DNA of 64,000 nt, taken from Bacillus rubiinfantis. GTDB lineage: Bacteria; Bacillota; Bacilli; Bacillales; Cytobacillaceae. The stretch lies in NCBI GenBank assembly GCA_000752035.1, contig CCFE01000023.1, forward strand, positions 1-64,000, read 5' to 3'. The position numbers and the translations under genes were made by a program. Every line of letters begins with the position of its first letter. The first letter of the stretch is position 1. Below the pieces are notes generated by a model. The model was given only the letters and a program-made list of their open reading frames with translations, made no database searches and was not told where the DNA came from. This document shows positions 42,908-52,967 of this stretch, piece after piece.

Positions 42908-44695
42908 CTATTTAGAAAATTCCTCTATCAATAGTTCAAAGCGGTGCAGTGCCTGTTCAACAGGTTGTGGGGTAGTCAAATCGACACCTGTTTTCTTTAA
43001 CAACTCCAATGGATATTCAGAACTGCCGCTCTTTAAAAATGTTAGGTATGCCGTCAGTACTGCATCATCACCAGTCAACAGCTGTTCGGCAATATGAATG
43101 GCTGAGGCGAAACCAGTCGCATATTTATACACATAGAATGGCCGGTAGAAATGAGGGATTCGCGCCCAGCCATACTGAACCTCATCATCAAATACAACCG
43201 TCTCGCCATTGTATTGTCTAAACAGTGATTCATAAATTTGACTAAATACGACCGCGTTCAATGGTTCTCCGGCCGCTGCCTTTTCATGGGTTAATTTTTC
43301 AAACTCTGCAAACATCACCTGCGTGAAAAATGTTCCTCTAAATTGATCAATAAAATGATTCAACAAATGCTTGCGGATCGCTTCGTCCTTTTCATTGTAT
43401 AATAAATAATGAATTAAAAGGACTTCATTAACAGTCGAAGCCACTTCAGCAACAAAAATACTATATCCGGCAGAAATTCGTGGCTGATGCTTGTTCGAGT
43501 AAAAAGAATGCATCGCATGCCCGAATTCATGGGCCATGGTAAACATGCTGTCCAAATCGTCCTGTTGATTCAACAGCACAAACGGATGAACACCGTACAC
43601 ACCTAAATTATACGCACCGGAACGCTTTCCCGGTGTTTCGCGGATATCGATATAACGCGCATTTTTAAACGATTTCAGTGTGTTAAGATAGTCGTTGCCA
43701 AGCGGCTGCAATGCCTTTAAAATCGTTTCATAGGCCTCATCATAAGAAATTTCTAGCTTTACTCCCTTTACAAGCGGAACATTTAGGTCATACTGATGGA
43801 GTTCCGTTAGCCCCAATTTTTCTTTTCGTAATGCAGAATATCGGTGCATGGAGCCAAGATTTGCCTTTGTAGCTGCAATTAGATTTTCATACACTTCTTT
43901 CGGCACCATATCTCCAAACAAACCCTTTTCCAATGCCGAAGGATAGTTTCGCAGCCGGGCCAAAGTTACATTGGTCTTGATGTTTGCTGCCAGTGTTGAA
44001 GCAATTGAATTTTTCAACTGTAAATACGGCTTATAATAGGCTTTATATGCCTCTTGGCGCTTGCTCCGGTTCTCATCTTCAATTAATTTCGCATACATAC
44101 CGCGAGTTAATTCTATCTTTTCTCCTTCATCATTCGTGACCTCGCCAAATTGTATATCAGCATTATTCAACATATTATACGTATTACTTGGAGAGGATAA
44201 AGCCTCACCCAGCTGGGACAAAATCTCTTCTTTTTCCTTGCTCAGCACATGTGTTTTATAGCGAAAAGAATCAAATAAATCCTTTTCAAAATATTGCAGA
44301 CGTGGCTCTTGCCGAATATAATCCTTTAATGTCGCTGCGTCCAAGCTTAGCAAAAAGGGTAGGAAAAATGAGGTGGCTGCGCTTAGTTTGACAGCGAGTT
44401 GTTTGGCTCGATCAACTAACGACTGGGCAAAGGTATCCCTTGTATCCACATCTGCCTGAAGCATGCCGTAAACATAGACCAGATTAAATTTGCTCGATAC
44501 TTCTTCTTTTCGTGACAAATACTGAAACAATGAACTTCCGTCAGTGATGGCCCCGTCAAATTTTTTTAAGTCTGGTAGCATATTTTCAAGATTGTGAACA
44601 TCTTTTTCCCAATCTTCAACAGAAGCATAAATATCTTCAAAGCGCCATTTCTCCTGCTCTGGTACTTCTTTTCTTGATGAATAGTGAACTGTCAT
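42908..44695 (-). CDS. pepF: oligoendopeptidase F
   Basis: 595 aa, M3-family zinc metallopeptidase. The HExxH-type zinc motif is in MAHEFGHAMHSFYSN, with the downstream third ligand in EVASTVNE. The N-terminal half is all-helical. It cleaves medium-length oligopeptides in the cytosol. I start it at ATG 44695, 9 nt after GGAGGAGG. The frame ten codons longer has no ribosome site. Confidence 0.95.
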   Translation of the reverse strand: MTVHYSSRKEVPEQEKWRFEDIYASVEDWEKDVHNLENMLPDLKKFDGAITDGSSLFQYLSRKEEVSSKFNLVYVYGMLQADVDTRDTFAQSLVDRAKQLAVKLSAATSFFLPFLLSLDAATLKDYIRQEPRLQYFEKDLFDSFRYKTHVLSKEKEEILSQLGEALSSPSNTYNMLNNADIQFGEVTNDEGEKIELTRGMYAKLIEDENRSKRQEAYKAYYKPYLQLKNSIASTLAANIKTNVTLARLRNYPSALEKGLFGDMVPKEVYENLIAATKANLGSMHRYSALRKEKLGLTELHQYDLNVPLVKGVKLEISYDEAYETILKALQPLGNDYLNTLKSFKNARYIDIRETPGKRSGAYNLGVYGVHPFVLLNQQDDLDSMFTMAHEFGHAMHSFYSNKHQPRISAGYSIFVAEVASTVNEVLLIHYLLYNEKDEAIRKHLLNHFIDQFRGTFFTQVMFAEFEKLTHEKAAAGEPLNAVVFSQIYESLFRQYNGETVVFDDEVQYGWARIPHFYRPFYVYKYATGFASAIHIAEQLLTGDDAVLTAYLTFLKSGSSEYPLELLKKTGVDLTTPQPVEQALHRFELLIEEFSK

Positions 44696-44833
44696 CGAAT
44701 TTGACCTCCTCCATGCGGTAATCATAGCTACATTTTACCATTTTTCAATACATTTCGTTTATTTTTGCCCTAGTTGAACTATTGGCGAGACAGTTTTTGA
44801 GGAGGGTGACTAACCGTCCTCTTACTCTAAGTA

Positions 44834-45004
44834 TTAAGAAGTAACCACTTCACAGCTATGGATTTCCATATATTCTTTTTCTAACTCAGCTAAGCTTCCC
44901 TCGTAAAGATGTTTATTATTAATTTTATAAACGCCTAATTTGATTAGCTTTTCAATCAAATTTTGTCTTTTTTCCTGGACAGCTTGTTGAAGAGTATCTT
45001 TCAT
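44834..45004 (-). CDS. FbpA-like small protein (Fur-regulated basic protein A family)
   Basis: 56 aa from ATG 45004, which follows GGAGGG. It reads LQQAVQEKRQNLIEKLIKLG then VYKINNKHLYEGSLAELEKEY. The pattern of a helix ending in LIxLGVYK followed by LYELTLxELEKEY is that of FbpA, a Fur-controlled protein that in B. subtilis acts with the small RNA FsrA. I could not find a good Fur box upstream, so iron control here is unproven. Confidence 0.72.
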   Translation of the reverse strand: MKDTLQQAVQEKRQNLIEKLIKLGVYKINNKHLYEGSLAELEKEYMEIHSCEVVTS

Positions 45005-45173
45005 TCAGAATCCCTCCATTTAGTAATCAACTGCCGTTACAATGTCATTATAATTCACCCCTTTTACAAAAAATGTCGAAACAACCGCGAATCTAGAATT
45101 GTTACCATTCTTTAATGAACGCCATCCTTTCTGGAAAAAATTAATACTATTGTAATCTTTGACAAAATATAAA

Positions 45174-45199
45174 AAACGAAGGAGAATCCCCCTTCGTTT
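45174..45199 (-). terminator. terminator of the 46-aa gene
   Basis: The stem AAACGAAGG / CCTTCGTTT overlaps the stop codon and is followed by TTTTTTA on the minus strand. Confidence 0.8.
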
Positions 45200-45338
45200 A
45201 CTGACCGTCAGCGCCGTTTTGGCTGACTCTGCGAATATGATTATCGTGGAAATGGTCCTCGCGAGCAGCTTCCACTTTGTCATTTAACAATTTCTTTTGG
45301 TCGGTTACCAATGATGAAAGATGCTTTTTCTTAGCCAT
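45198..45338 (-). CDS. 46-aa basic/polar protein of unknown function
   Basis: ATG 45338 follows AAGGGGGG. The product begins MAKKKHLSSLVTDQKKLLND, has a central REDHFHDNHIRR, and ends QNGADGQ. It is charged, has no Cys or hydrophobic helix, and its terminator overlaps the stop. It lies between the FbpA-like and MFS genes. The family was not recognised. Confidence 0.7.
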   Translation of the reverse strand: MAKKKHLSSLVTDQKKLLNDKVEAAREDHFHDNHIRRVSQNGADGQ

Positions 45339-45436
45339 GGCTATCCCCCCTTTTCAAATCCTTCTTATTTTGGATAGTTTTTTAAAAAAATATCCAGCTA
45401 AAGGGGGAGGTGACTAGACATCGGGTTAATTCTTAA

Positions 45437-46696
45437 TTAGGCTGGCTGTTCCTCTGTTTGTTTCTCCTCCTTAATGCACATACTGCCAATAAAGCCGATT
45501 AAAGTGAAGAGAACCGGAATCATAAAGCCGTAGTAGTAAGCAGTTCCGCCTGCACCCTGCTGAAAATAATCAAGCACGAAGCCAAATAAGCTTGGCAAAA
45601 GAACAGCGCTAAGAAAGCCGCCCGTATTGGCAAATCCTGAAACTACGCCAACCTCCTTAATCGGAAATGATTGTCGGACGATTGCAAATGTCAATGCACT
45701 CGCACCATTTCCAAAACCAATTAAAAAGAAGAGAATAACTAAAAGTGAGTATGGCGGCTTGCCGTTCCAAAACAAAAACGCAGCCCAACTAATCAAAATG
45801 ACTAGCTGAACGGTGACATATGGCTTTTTCAACGATTGAATTCGACCGGCAATCCAGCTGGTAAGCGGGGCACCAATAATCGCCCCCAGTAAACCAATCA
45901 TAATCAACTGACTAGACTCAGAACGCGACATGTCATATACCTGAATTCCATAAGGGACCGCCCATGAACCGATAAAGCCGACATATGTACCGACTGCACC
46001 AAAGTGGCAGAAAAACGTTGCCCAAGCCTGAGGCGTGGAAAAAAGCCTTCGCAGTAACACGAGGACATGCTCCGTTTGGTTAACGGCCTTTACTGATGGC
46101 TTCGCTGCCTTCTTTTCAAATGAGTGAGGAATTTTCACCAACACAATAAACAAAAGGACCCCAATAGAACATAGAACGATTCCTGTTGTAAAAAAAGGTG
46201 GCCGCCAGCCATAAGAAGAAATCCAATGTGAGAACGGAACAGTCGCTAGTAAAAAGCCAAAACTGCTCGTCATCCCAGCAATACCCAATAAACTAACAAA
46301 TTCCTCTACTTTAAACCAAATACTCAAAATGAGTACGAGATTAACCCAAATCGTTGCATCCCCCATCCCTACTAACAATCTGGCAATAAGCAAAACGATC
46401 TCATTTGGAGCAATGCTGTAGATAAAGGTTCCAATACCATTGAGTAATGTTCCAATGATTAGGAAAAAATTTGGTCCATAGCGGTCAGATAAAAGCCCGA
46501 TAGGTATCTGTAATCCGGAATAAGCCAAAAATTGAATACTCGTCAACAATCCGATTGTCGCCGCCGTCATTTGGAAATCCTTCATTAATTGATCAGAAAT
46601 AAGCCCCGGGGCGGTCCTTTGGCTAACGATTAAAAAATACGCTAATAATACACAAAAAAATACACCCCACCGATACTTGCTATTTTGTTTATCCAT
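45437..46696 (-). CDS. MFS transporter, anion/organic-acid type uncertain
   Basis: 419 aa, 12 helices. The N-terminal RWGVFFCVLLAYFLIVSQRTAPGLISDQLM and the loop GLLSDRYGPNFFLIIG indicate a general MFS permease. The Arg/Thr in helix 1 (SQRTAPG) recalls the nitrate/sugar-phosphate-like branches. The substrate is unknown. ATG 46696 follows AGGGATC by a few bases; upstream MAGIK is less likely. Confidence 0.82.
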   Translation of the reverse strand: MDKQNSKYRWGVFFCVLLAYFLIVSQRTAPGLISDQLMKDFQMTAATIGLLTSIQFLAYSGLQIPIGLLSDRYGPNFFLIIGTLLNGIGTFIYSIAPNEIVLLIARLLVGMGDATIWVNLVLILSIWFKVEEFVSLLGIAGMTSSFGFLLATVPFSHWISSYGWRPPFFTTGIVLCSIGVLLFIVLVKIPHSFEKKAAKPSVKAVNQTEHVLVLLRRLFSTPQAWATFFCHFGAVGTYVGFIGSWAVPYGIQVYDMSRSESSQLIMIGLLGAIIGAPLTSWIAGRIQSLKKPYVTVQLVILISWAAFLFWNGKPPYSLLVILFFLIGFGNGASALTFAIVRQSFPIKEVGVVSGFANTGGFLSAVLLPSLFGFVLDYFQQGAGGTAYYYGFMIPVLFTLIGFIGSMCIKEEKQTEEQPA

Positions 46697-46942
46697 CTTG
46701 ATCCCTGCCAATTCGTTAGTTCCGACTAAACAGTAAGGGAACCCTACACTGCTTGAAGATTCACACTATATACTTTTCCATTATACTCCTAATTTTATCT
46801 ATGAGAATGGTAAAAAAGTAAGTGAGTGGAAGAATTATAAATAAACTTCACTAATACTCGAATTAAAAATCTCCTCAATTTTTATATAAACTGTTAGAAT
46901 AAAAGATAAAGAAAATTCTTTTAATAATTGGGAGGCACAGTG

Positions 46943-48397
46943 ATGTTTGAATTGTTGGTGACGATGGTTGAACGGCTGGGCATTTTAGTGACAATTGCCT
47001 TTGTGTTAACTCGCCTGCAATTTTTTCGCAATATGATTTATCAAGAGCAATTAAACCGGCGGCAGCAGCTGACCGCAATCTTATTTTTTGGCTTTTTCGG
47101 GATTATTGGTACTTACACCGGACTTACCTTAAGCACCGACAACCTTCAAATTAACCGCTGGACTTCAGGTCTCACAGGCGATGAGGCAATCGCCAATTCC
47201 CGTGTCATCGGTGTAGTTCTTGCTGGCCTTTTAGGCGGATACCGCGTCGGCATTGGGGCCGGATTAGTAGCTGGAATTCATCGTTTTACCTTAGGCGGTT
47301 TCACAGCTGTACCATGCGGCAGTGCCACAATTATCTCGGGAATTCTGGCCGGTTTATTTTACCGAAAGAACAAGCATGTAAACTTAAGTTCGGCATTTTT
47401 TATCGGGGCTTTAGCCGAAACCTTGCAAATGCTGATTATTTTACTCGTCTCCCGCCCGTTCGAAAAGGCCTGGTCACTCGTTGAAATAATCGGCCTGCCA
47501 ATGATTTTAGCTAATGGCCTGGGCTGTGCGCTGTTTTTATTGATTATTAAAAATGTTATTAACGAAGAGGAAAAGGCGGGTGCCCTTCAAGCACAGAAAA
47601 CACTGCGTATTATGAAAAAAACATTAGCCCATTTGCGAAATGGTCTGACAACCGAATCTGCCTCTGCTGTTTGCCAAATTATTCATAAGGAGATTCATTC
47701 CAGTGCTGTCGCAATGACAAATGCAACAGAAATTTTGGCACATATCGGAGTTGGGGATGACCATCATCGGCAAAACAGTCCAATTCAAACGCAAATCACT
47801 GAAGAAGTGATTCAAAAAGGTACAATGGTCGTTGCCAGCCACGAGGCCATTCAGTGCCGTGTTAAAGGCTGTAAACTCGGTGCCGCGGTAATTGCCCCCT
47901 TAAAACAACGGGAAAAAACAATCGGAACACTCAAATTTTATTTTAAATCAGAAAAAGAAATTACCCCGGTCATTATTGAGCTTATTACAGGACTTAGTTC
48001 CCTGTTAAGCAACCAGTTGGAATTAGCAGATTCCGACAAAGCTCATCAGCTCGCAAAAGAAGCTGAGATTAAGGCACTGCAGGCGCAAATCAGCCCGCAT
48101 TTTCTCTTCAATACGCTAAATACAATTCTCTCGCTTGTACGGGCAAATCCAACAAAAGCGCGGAAATTACTGGTGTCTTTATCCCATTTTTTACGGCAAA
48201 ATCTGTCGGTCACTACACAAAATTTAACTACTCTTGATCAGGAATTAAAGCAGGTAAAGGCCTACTTGGAAATTGAAGAGGCAAGATTCACCAACAAGTT
48301 AACGATCCTTTATGAGATTGAGAAAAAAGCACTGTCACAAAATATTCCGCCATTAACATTACAGCCAATTGTTGAAAATGCCATCAAGCAAGAATGA
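46943..48397 (+). pseudogene. LytS-type sensor kinase, 5' part, frameshifted in the N-box
   Basis: The frame encodes 484 aa of a LytS-family kinase: N-terminal 5TM-LYT helices with RVIGVVLAGLLGGYRVGIGAG, a GAF domain (about 230-360), and the His-kinase segment ISPHFLFNTLNTILSLVRANP with phospho-acceptor His. It stops within the N-box at LQPIVENAIKQE. LytS kinases normally continue NAIKHG. The missing part follows in the next frame from 48394. One deleted base near 48385-48393 restores the reading. The invariant His is also Gln here. The protein as read lacks the ATP-binding lid and would be inactive unless frameshifting or subunit complementation occurs. Confidence 0.85.
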
Positions 48398-48741
48398 AAG
48401 ATAAAGAGCATGATGGTATGGTCAAAATAACCGTTTATACCCAGCAGCAAACCACCTTTGTCAGAGTTATTGATAATGGTTGCGGGATAAGTCCAGAACG
48501 TGCCGCTAGTATTTGTAAAGCACCAATAGAATCTGCGCTGGGCAGCGGCCTGGCTCTTTACAATGTTAATCGCCGCCTAACGACAATGTTTGGTGACAGC
48601 GCAGCCTTAAAAATAACGAGTAAACTGGAAAAAGGAACAGCAATCTCTTTTTCCATCCCATTTGTGGAGGTGAATTCCCAATGGAACCAACCATCAGAGT
48701 CCTCATTGTCGATGATGAGCCGTACAGTCGGGATGAATTAA
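48394..48741 (+). pseudogene. LytS-type sensor kinase, 3' ATPase part
   Basis: The frame continues LytS: VRVIDNGCGISPERA (G1 box), GSGLALYNVNRRL (G2 box), and KLEKGTAISFSIPF (end of the ATPase domain). Its ATG overlaps the upstream stop as ATGA, so translational coupling and a split kinase cannot be excluded. The 3' end runs 61 nt into lytT, more than usual. Confidence 0.8.
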
Positions 48742-49412
48742 AGCATTTAATAGCAGCATACCCTTTCATACAAGTGATTGATGAAGCCGAATCTGGGGAG
48801 GCTGCCGTCATGAAAGTACTAAGGCTGCAGCCGGATGTCGTTTTCCTCGATGTCGAAATGCCACGAATGAATGGCATGCTGACCGCCAAATCCTTCAAGG
48901 AGTTGAAAAAAGCGCCATTAGTCGTATTTACGACAGCCTATCCGCAATTTGCTGTTGAGGCCTTCCGCTATGACGCCGTCGACTATTTACTGAAACCATA
49001 TGATGAAGATCAGCTACAAGAAGCGATTGAACGACTTGCAGAAAAAATATCTACAGTAAAGGAACAGGAATCAGGTAAATCAGCAGGAAAACTGGCGGTT
49101 GAGGTCGATGGGGAAATCTTTTACCTTGAGCCGCGAGAACTTCTTTATATCGTTCGCAATGAAAAGTTAACAAAGATTGTTACCAAGAATGAGGAATTTG
49201 AAACAAAAACACCATTGAAGGATTTAGAGAGTCGGCTGCTTGGCTATGGTTTTTTTCGCATCCATAAAAGCTTTCTTGTCAATCTAGAATATGTAACCAA
49301 ATTGACACCCTGGTTTAATGGAGCCTATCAACTCGAGATTGAAGGCAGAAAAGAACTGTTATCCGTGAGCAGAAATTACGTCAAAGCCTTACGGGCCCGG
49401 CTGGAAATTTAA
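48681..49412 (+). CDS. LytTR-type response regulator
   Basis: 243 aa: receiver domain with IRVLIVDDEPYSR and phospho-Asp in VVFLDVEMPRMNG, then a LytTR DNA-binding domain (about 140-243) containing LLYIVRNEKLTKIVTK and FFRIHKSFLVNLEYV. It is the expected partner of the adjacent LytS kinase. GGAGGTG precedes ATG 48681. In Bacillus and E. coli such pairs (LytST, BtsSR) respond to pyruvate and switch on neighbouring pyruvate carriers. The downstream cstA-family gene fits that. Confidence 0.92.
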   Translation: MEPTIRVLIVDDEPYSRDELKHLIAAYPFIQVIDEAESGEAAVMKVLRLQPDVVFLDVEMPRMNGMLTAKSFKELKKAPLVVFTTAYPQFAVEAFRYDAVDYLLKPYDEDQLQEAIERLAEKISTVKEQESGKSAGKLAVEVDGEIFYLEPRELLYIVRNEKLTKIVTKNEEFETKTPLKDLESRLLGYGFFRIHKSFLVNLEYVTKLTPWFNGAYQLEIEGRKELLSVSRNYVKALRARLEI

Positions 49413-49566
49413 CGTTTTTGCTGATGCCTCGTGCGTGTTAATCCCGGAATACCACATCATAATTCAGCTTTTCTACCTTTCAATCTTAAATCCCTCCTTT
49501 TCCCTTGTTTCTTTCTTATACTTATCTATGTAATCGCATTCATATTTTTGTGAGGGGGAAGAGGAT

Positions 49567-51013
49567 TTGTATACATTTTTAGCAGGAATTGCTCTGTTAA
49601 TAATTGGTTACTTTACTTATGGGAAATTCGTTGAAAAAGTATTTGGTGTAAAAGAACAGAGAGCCACACCTGCCTATGTAAATAATGATGGCGTTGACTA
49701 TGTGCCAATGAGCACCTCAAAGAATTCACTGATTCAGCTATTAAATATTGCTGGTACCGGTCCAGTGTTTGGTCCAATTATGGGTGCACTTTACGGACCT
49801 GTTGCATTTATCTGGATTGTTGTAGGCTGTATCTTTGCCGGTGCTGTTCATGATTACTTAACAGGAATGATTTCGATTCGTAATCGCGGTGCCCACCTGC
49901 CTGAACTTGCCAGCAAGTTTTTAGGGAAAGTCATGCGCCATGTCGTCAATGCCTTTGCCGTTTTACTATTATTATTGGTTGGTACCGTGTTCGTTTCAAC
50001 ACCAGCGAGTCTCTTGCATGTGCTAATGAACGGAAAAATAGCCCTTGGCATTATCATTGCAGCAATTTCTTTACTATATTTTAGCAACCCTGCTTCCAGT
50101 TGATAAAATCATCGGCCGTTTATACCCATATTTTGGTGCGTTGCTAGTGATTAGTGCCGTTGGTGTCGGAATTGGATTAATTGCAACCGGTGCCCCAATT
50201 CCTGAAATTTCTTTACAAAATTTCCATCCAGCAAATGCACCGATCTTTCCTTTGTTGTTCTTTACGATTACTTGTGGCGCGCTTTCCGGTTTCCATGCTA
50301 CTCAAACACCGATTATTTCACGAACAACACAAAATGAACAACAAGGCCGGAAAATTTTCTATGGGATGATGATTGCAGAAGGAATTATCGCGATGATTTG
50401 GGCCGCTGCGGCGATGAGCTTATTTGATGGTTATAAAGGCTTAAACGACCTGCTTGCTGCGGGCGGGCCGGGTGCGATTGTCAGTGAAGTATCGACCAAA
50501 ATGATGGGTGCCATTGGTGGTACGCTTGCCGTACTCGGAGTAGTTGTCCTGCCAATCACTTCAGGAGATACAGCCTTCCGCAGTGCAAGGATGATTATCG
50601 CTGAATACCTAAATATTGCGCAGCGGAAATTTTCCAGCCGTCTGTGGATTGCCTTTCCACTATTCGCTATCTCTGTTGTGTTAACCCAAATCGACTTTAA
50701 TATTCTGTGGAGATATTTCAGCTGGGCTAACCAAGCAACTGCCGTGATTGCCCTATTTGTCGGGGCGATGTATTTATATATTGCTAGAAAAAATTACTGG
50801 ATTTCTTTAGTTCCTGGCTCTTTCATGCTTGTTATGGTCATTACCTATATCTTGAATGCACAAATTGGCTTTGGATTATCAATGAATGCCTCATGGATTG
50901 GCGGCTTCGTTGGTTCCGGCGTTTTGATTGCCCTGTTCTTCCGGGCGGCAAACAAAGCACGTGCGAATAATTTGCCGCTCGAAGAGGATATCTCTGATTG
51001 GAAGGCAGCGTAA
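49567..51013 (+). pseudogene. CstA/BtsT-family carbon-starvation (pyruvate) carrier, frameshifted
   Basis: The first frame (TTG 49567 to 50103) gives the N-terminal CstA region: TPAYVNNDGVDYVPM, IAGTGPVFGPIMGALYGP, RNRGAHLPELASKFLG. It then breaks at about 50062-50085, ending SNPASS. The second frame carries on at once (FLYYILATLLPVDKIIGRLYP) to 51013 with the remaining helices, including GFHATQTPIISRT and SGDTAFRSAR. Joined, they make a full CstA-like protein of about 480 aa. The lesion is +1 (or -2) in an AT/T-rich run. Family members import pyruvate or peptides. Confidence 0.88.
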
Positions 51014-51166
51014 ATGGGCTGTTGCAGTCCTGAATATCGCAAAATTGTCAAGGAACAAGAGGCAAAAATTAACGATTTGAAAAACGACACGTTGCCTTTG
51101 AAGGCTAAAATTCTCATTGGTTTCATTACAGCAGCAGTTGTGGTAATCGCAATCTTTTCTCGCTAA
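51014..51166 (+). CDS. 50-aa membrane protein directly after the CstA-type gene
   Basis: ATG 51014 follows the cstA stop with no gap. The product starts MGCCSPEYRKIVKEQEAK and ends with one helix (ILIGFITAAVVVIAIFSR). A Cys-Cys pair near the N-terminus and a basic/acidic amphipathic stretch precede the membrane helix. In enteric bacteria cstA and btsT are followed by a small partner (YbdD/YjiX), but this protein is shorter and has a membrane helix, so it is a different kind of partner. It is intact although the carrier gene is broken. Confidence 0.8.
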   Translation: MGCCSPEYRKIVKEQEAKINDLKNDTLPLKAKILIGFITAAVVVIAIFSR

Positions 51167-51178
51167 CTCGGATACTTG

Positions 51179-51215
51179 AAAAAACGTGCACACTTTGATT
51201 ATGTGCACGTTTTTT
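51179..51215 (+). terminator. terminator of the lytST-cstA region
   Basis: The 13-bp stem AAAAAACGTGCAC / GTGCACGTTTTTT is followed by C. It also lies ahead of the BceR-like operon. Confidence 0.9.
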
Positions 51216-51276
51216 CTGTTCGCAACAATTTTTTTCCGTTACAATAAGGGCAAGGATAGCAAAAGTGGTGAAAACA

Positions 51277-51969
51277 ATGTTTAAATTATTTTTAATTGAA
51301 GATGATGCAACACTTTTTCAGGAAATAAAAGAGCGGCTGGTCAGCTGGTCATACGAGGTCTACGGTGTTTCTGATTTCAATCAAGTTCTCCAGGAGTTTA
51401 CGGAAATTAAACCTGCTCTGGTGATTATTGATATTCAACTTCCAAAATTTGATGGCTTCCATTGGTGCCGAATGATCCGTACATACTCAAATGTTCCAAT
51501 TTTATTTCTATCATCGCGCGATCACCCTTCTGACATGGTGATGTCGATGCAGCTCGGAGCGGATGATTTTATTCAAAAGCCATTTCATTTCGAGGTTCTA
51601 ATAGCAAAAATCCAAGCGATCCTTCGACGTGTCTATAATTACAGTGTTGATCAACTTGAATTGAAAACTTGGTGTGGAGCAGCTATTGATTATCAAACCA
51701 ATACGATCCGTAATGACTATGGAAGCATTGAACTGACCAAGAATGAAATGTTTATTTTAAGACAATTGATTCAACAGAAAAATAAAATTGTTAGCCGCGA
51801 AGCCTTAATCAAAAGTCTTTGGGAGGATGAACGGTTCGTCAGCGATAATACTTTAACAGTCAATGTCAATCGTTTACGGAAGAAGCTTGAGGAACTCAAA
51901 CTCGGAAATATGATAGAAACGAAGGTTGGGCAAGGCTATATGGCTGTCGAAGAGGTACAAACTTTATGA
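51277..51969 (+). CDS. OmpR-family response regulator, BceR-like
   Basis: 230 aa: receiver with FKLFLIEDDATLFQEIKE, phospho-Asp in LVIIDIQLPKFDGF, and a winged-helix domain (KNEMFILRQLIQQKNKIVSREALIKSLWED, NVNRLRKKLEEL). Start ATG 51277 lies 8 nt after GTGGTG. It overlaps its kinase gene by 4 nt. The regulator belongs to the group controlling BceAB-type antimicrobial-peptide transporters, and the transporter genes follow. Confidence 0.92.
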   Translation: MFKLFLIEDDATLFQEIKERLVSWSYEVYGVSDFNQVLQEFTEIKPALVIIDIQLPKFDGFHWCRMIRTYSNVPILFLSSRDHPSDMVMSMQLGADDFIQKPFHFEVLIAKIQAILRRVYNYSVDQLELKTWCGAAIDYQTNTIRNDYGSIELTKNEMFILRQLIQQKNKIVSREALIKSLWEDERFVSDNTLTVNVNRLRKKLEELKLGNMIETKVGQGYMAVEEVQTL

Positions 51970-52967
51970 TAAAAGTATTTTTGCGAGAGCGTCTCAGCTG
52001 GATTCTGTTATTTTTCGGTTTGCAGCTTCTGACAATTTTTATCACCTATCTCGATTCAGCCATTGCGCTCGCGTCCATTACCTATATTGTATTTTTATCA
52101 ACGCTTATATTTTTCGTATTTTTATTGGTTCGCTATCATCAAGAAACGAAATACTATAAAAGCTTATTAAACTGGGAACATCATCTCGATATCACAAGTA
52201 TTACTGAGGGCAGGAGTCCATTTGAAAAAATCATTGAACATACTGTCATCGCCCAAACGGAACGCCTGAAGCAAGAGGCAGCACAGCATTTACTCGACCT
52301 CCAGCAAGAAAAGGATGAATTGCTGTCTTGGATCCATGAAGTCAAAACACCGCTGACAGCAATGCAATTAATGATTCATGATCTAGAAGACGAAAATGTT
52401 AAAGCAAAATTAACATATGAATGGTTGCGGATTCATCTCTTGCTTGATCAACAGCTCCATTTAAAACGGATTCCCTTTATGGAGAATGACTTATTTATCG
52501 AACAAGTGGATGTAAAAGCAATCGTGTTTCGTGAGCTGAAATCATTACAATCATGGTGCATGCAAAAAGGGATTGGTTTTGAGATTGACTTAGGAGTAAC
52601 AGAAGTAGTTACAGACGGGAAATGGCTATCATTTATTATTCGACAGATTGTCACGAACGCTGTCAAATACAGTAAAGATGCTGATATTCTCATTACCAGT
52701 TATCATAAAGATGGACAAACCCACCTAGATATCACCGATTTTGGTCGTGGCATTGATTCACGCGACTTGCCACGCATATTTGAAAAAGGCTTTACTTCAA
52801 CGACAATTCATCAGGACAACACCGCAACCGGTATGGGCCTTTACTTAGCAAAAAAAGTAGCCAAGCCGCTGTTGATCGACATTTCTGTCATTTCAAAACT
52901 GGGCAAAGGAACAACTTTTACCTTAAGATTTCCAAAACCTAATGATTTCGTCATGACAGGCATGTGA
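51966..52967 (+). CDS. intramembrane-sensing histidine kinase, BceS-like
   Basis: 333 aa with two helices (about 10-30 and 36-54) joined by a very short external loop, the hallmark of BceS-type kinases, which sense through the transporter itself. The H-box is SWIHEVKTPLTAMQ, the N-box IVTNAVKYS, and G-boxes DFGRGID and GMGLYLAKKV. The Bce operator lies across its stop codon. Confidence 0.92.
   Translation: MIKVFLRERLSWILLFFGLQLLTIFITYLDSAIALASITYIVFLSTLIFFVFLLVRYHQETKYYKSLLNWEHHLDITSITEGRSPFEKIIEHTVIAQTERLKQEAAQHLLDLQQEKDELLSWIHEVKTPLTAMQLMIHDLEDENVKAKLTYEWLRIHLLLDQQLHLKRIPFMENDLFIEQVDVKAIVFRELKSLQSWCMQKGIGFEIDLGVTEVVTDGKWLSFIIRQIVTNAVKYSKDADILITSYHKDGQTHLDITDFGRGIDSRDLPRIFEKGFTSTTIHQDNTATGMGLYLAKKVAKPLLIDISVISKLGKGTTFTLRFPKPNDFVMTGM

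Noticed and set aside
45020..45080. Fur box upstream of the FbpA-like gene
   Set aside because: The best candidate (TGAATTATAATGACA) matches only about half of the Fur consensus.
45020..45283. 87-aa minus-strand open frame
   Set aside because: It overlaps the well-supported 46-aa gene and its terminator and shows no protein-like pattern.
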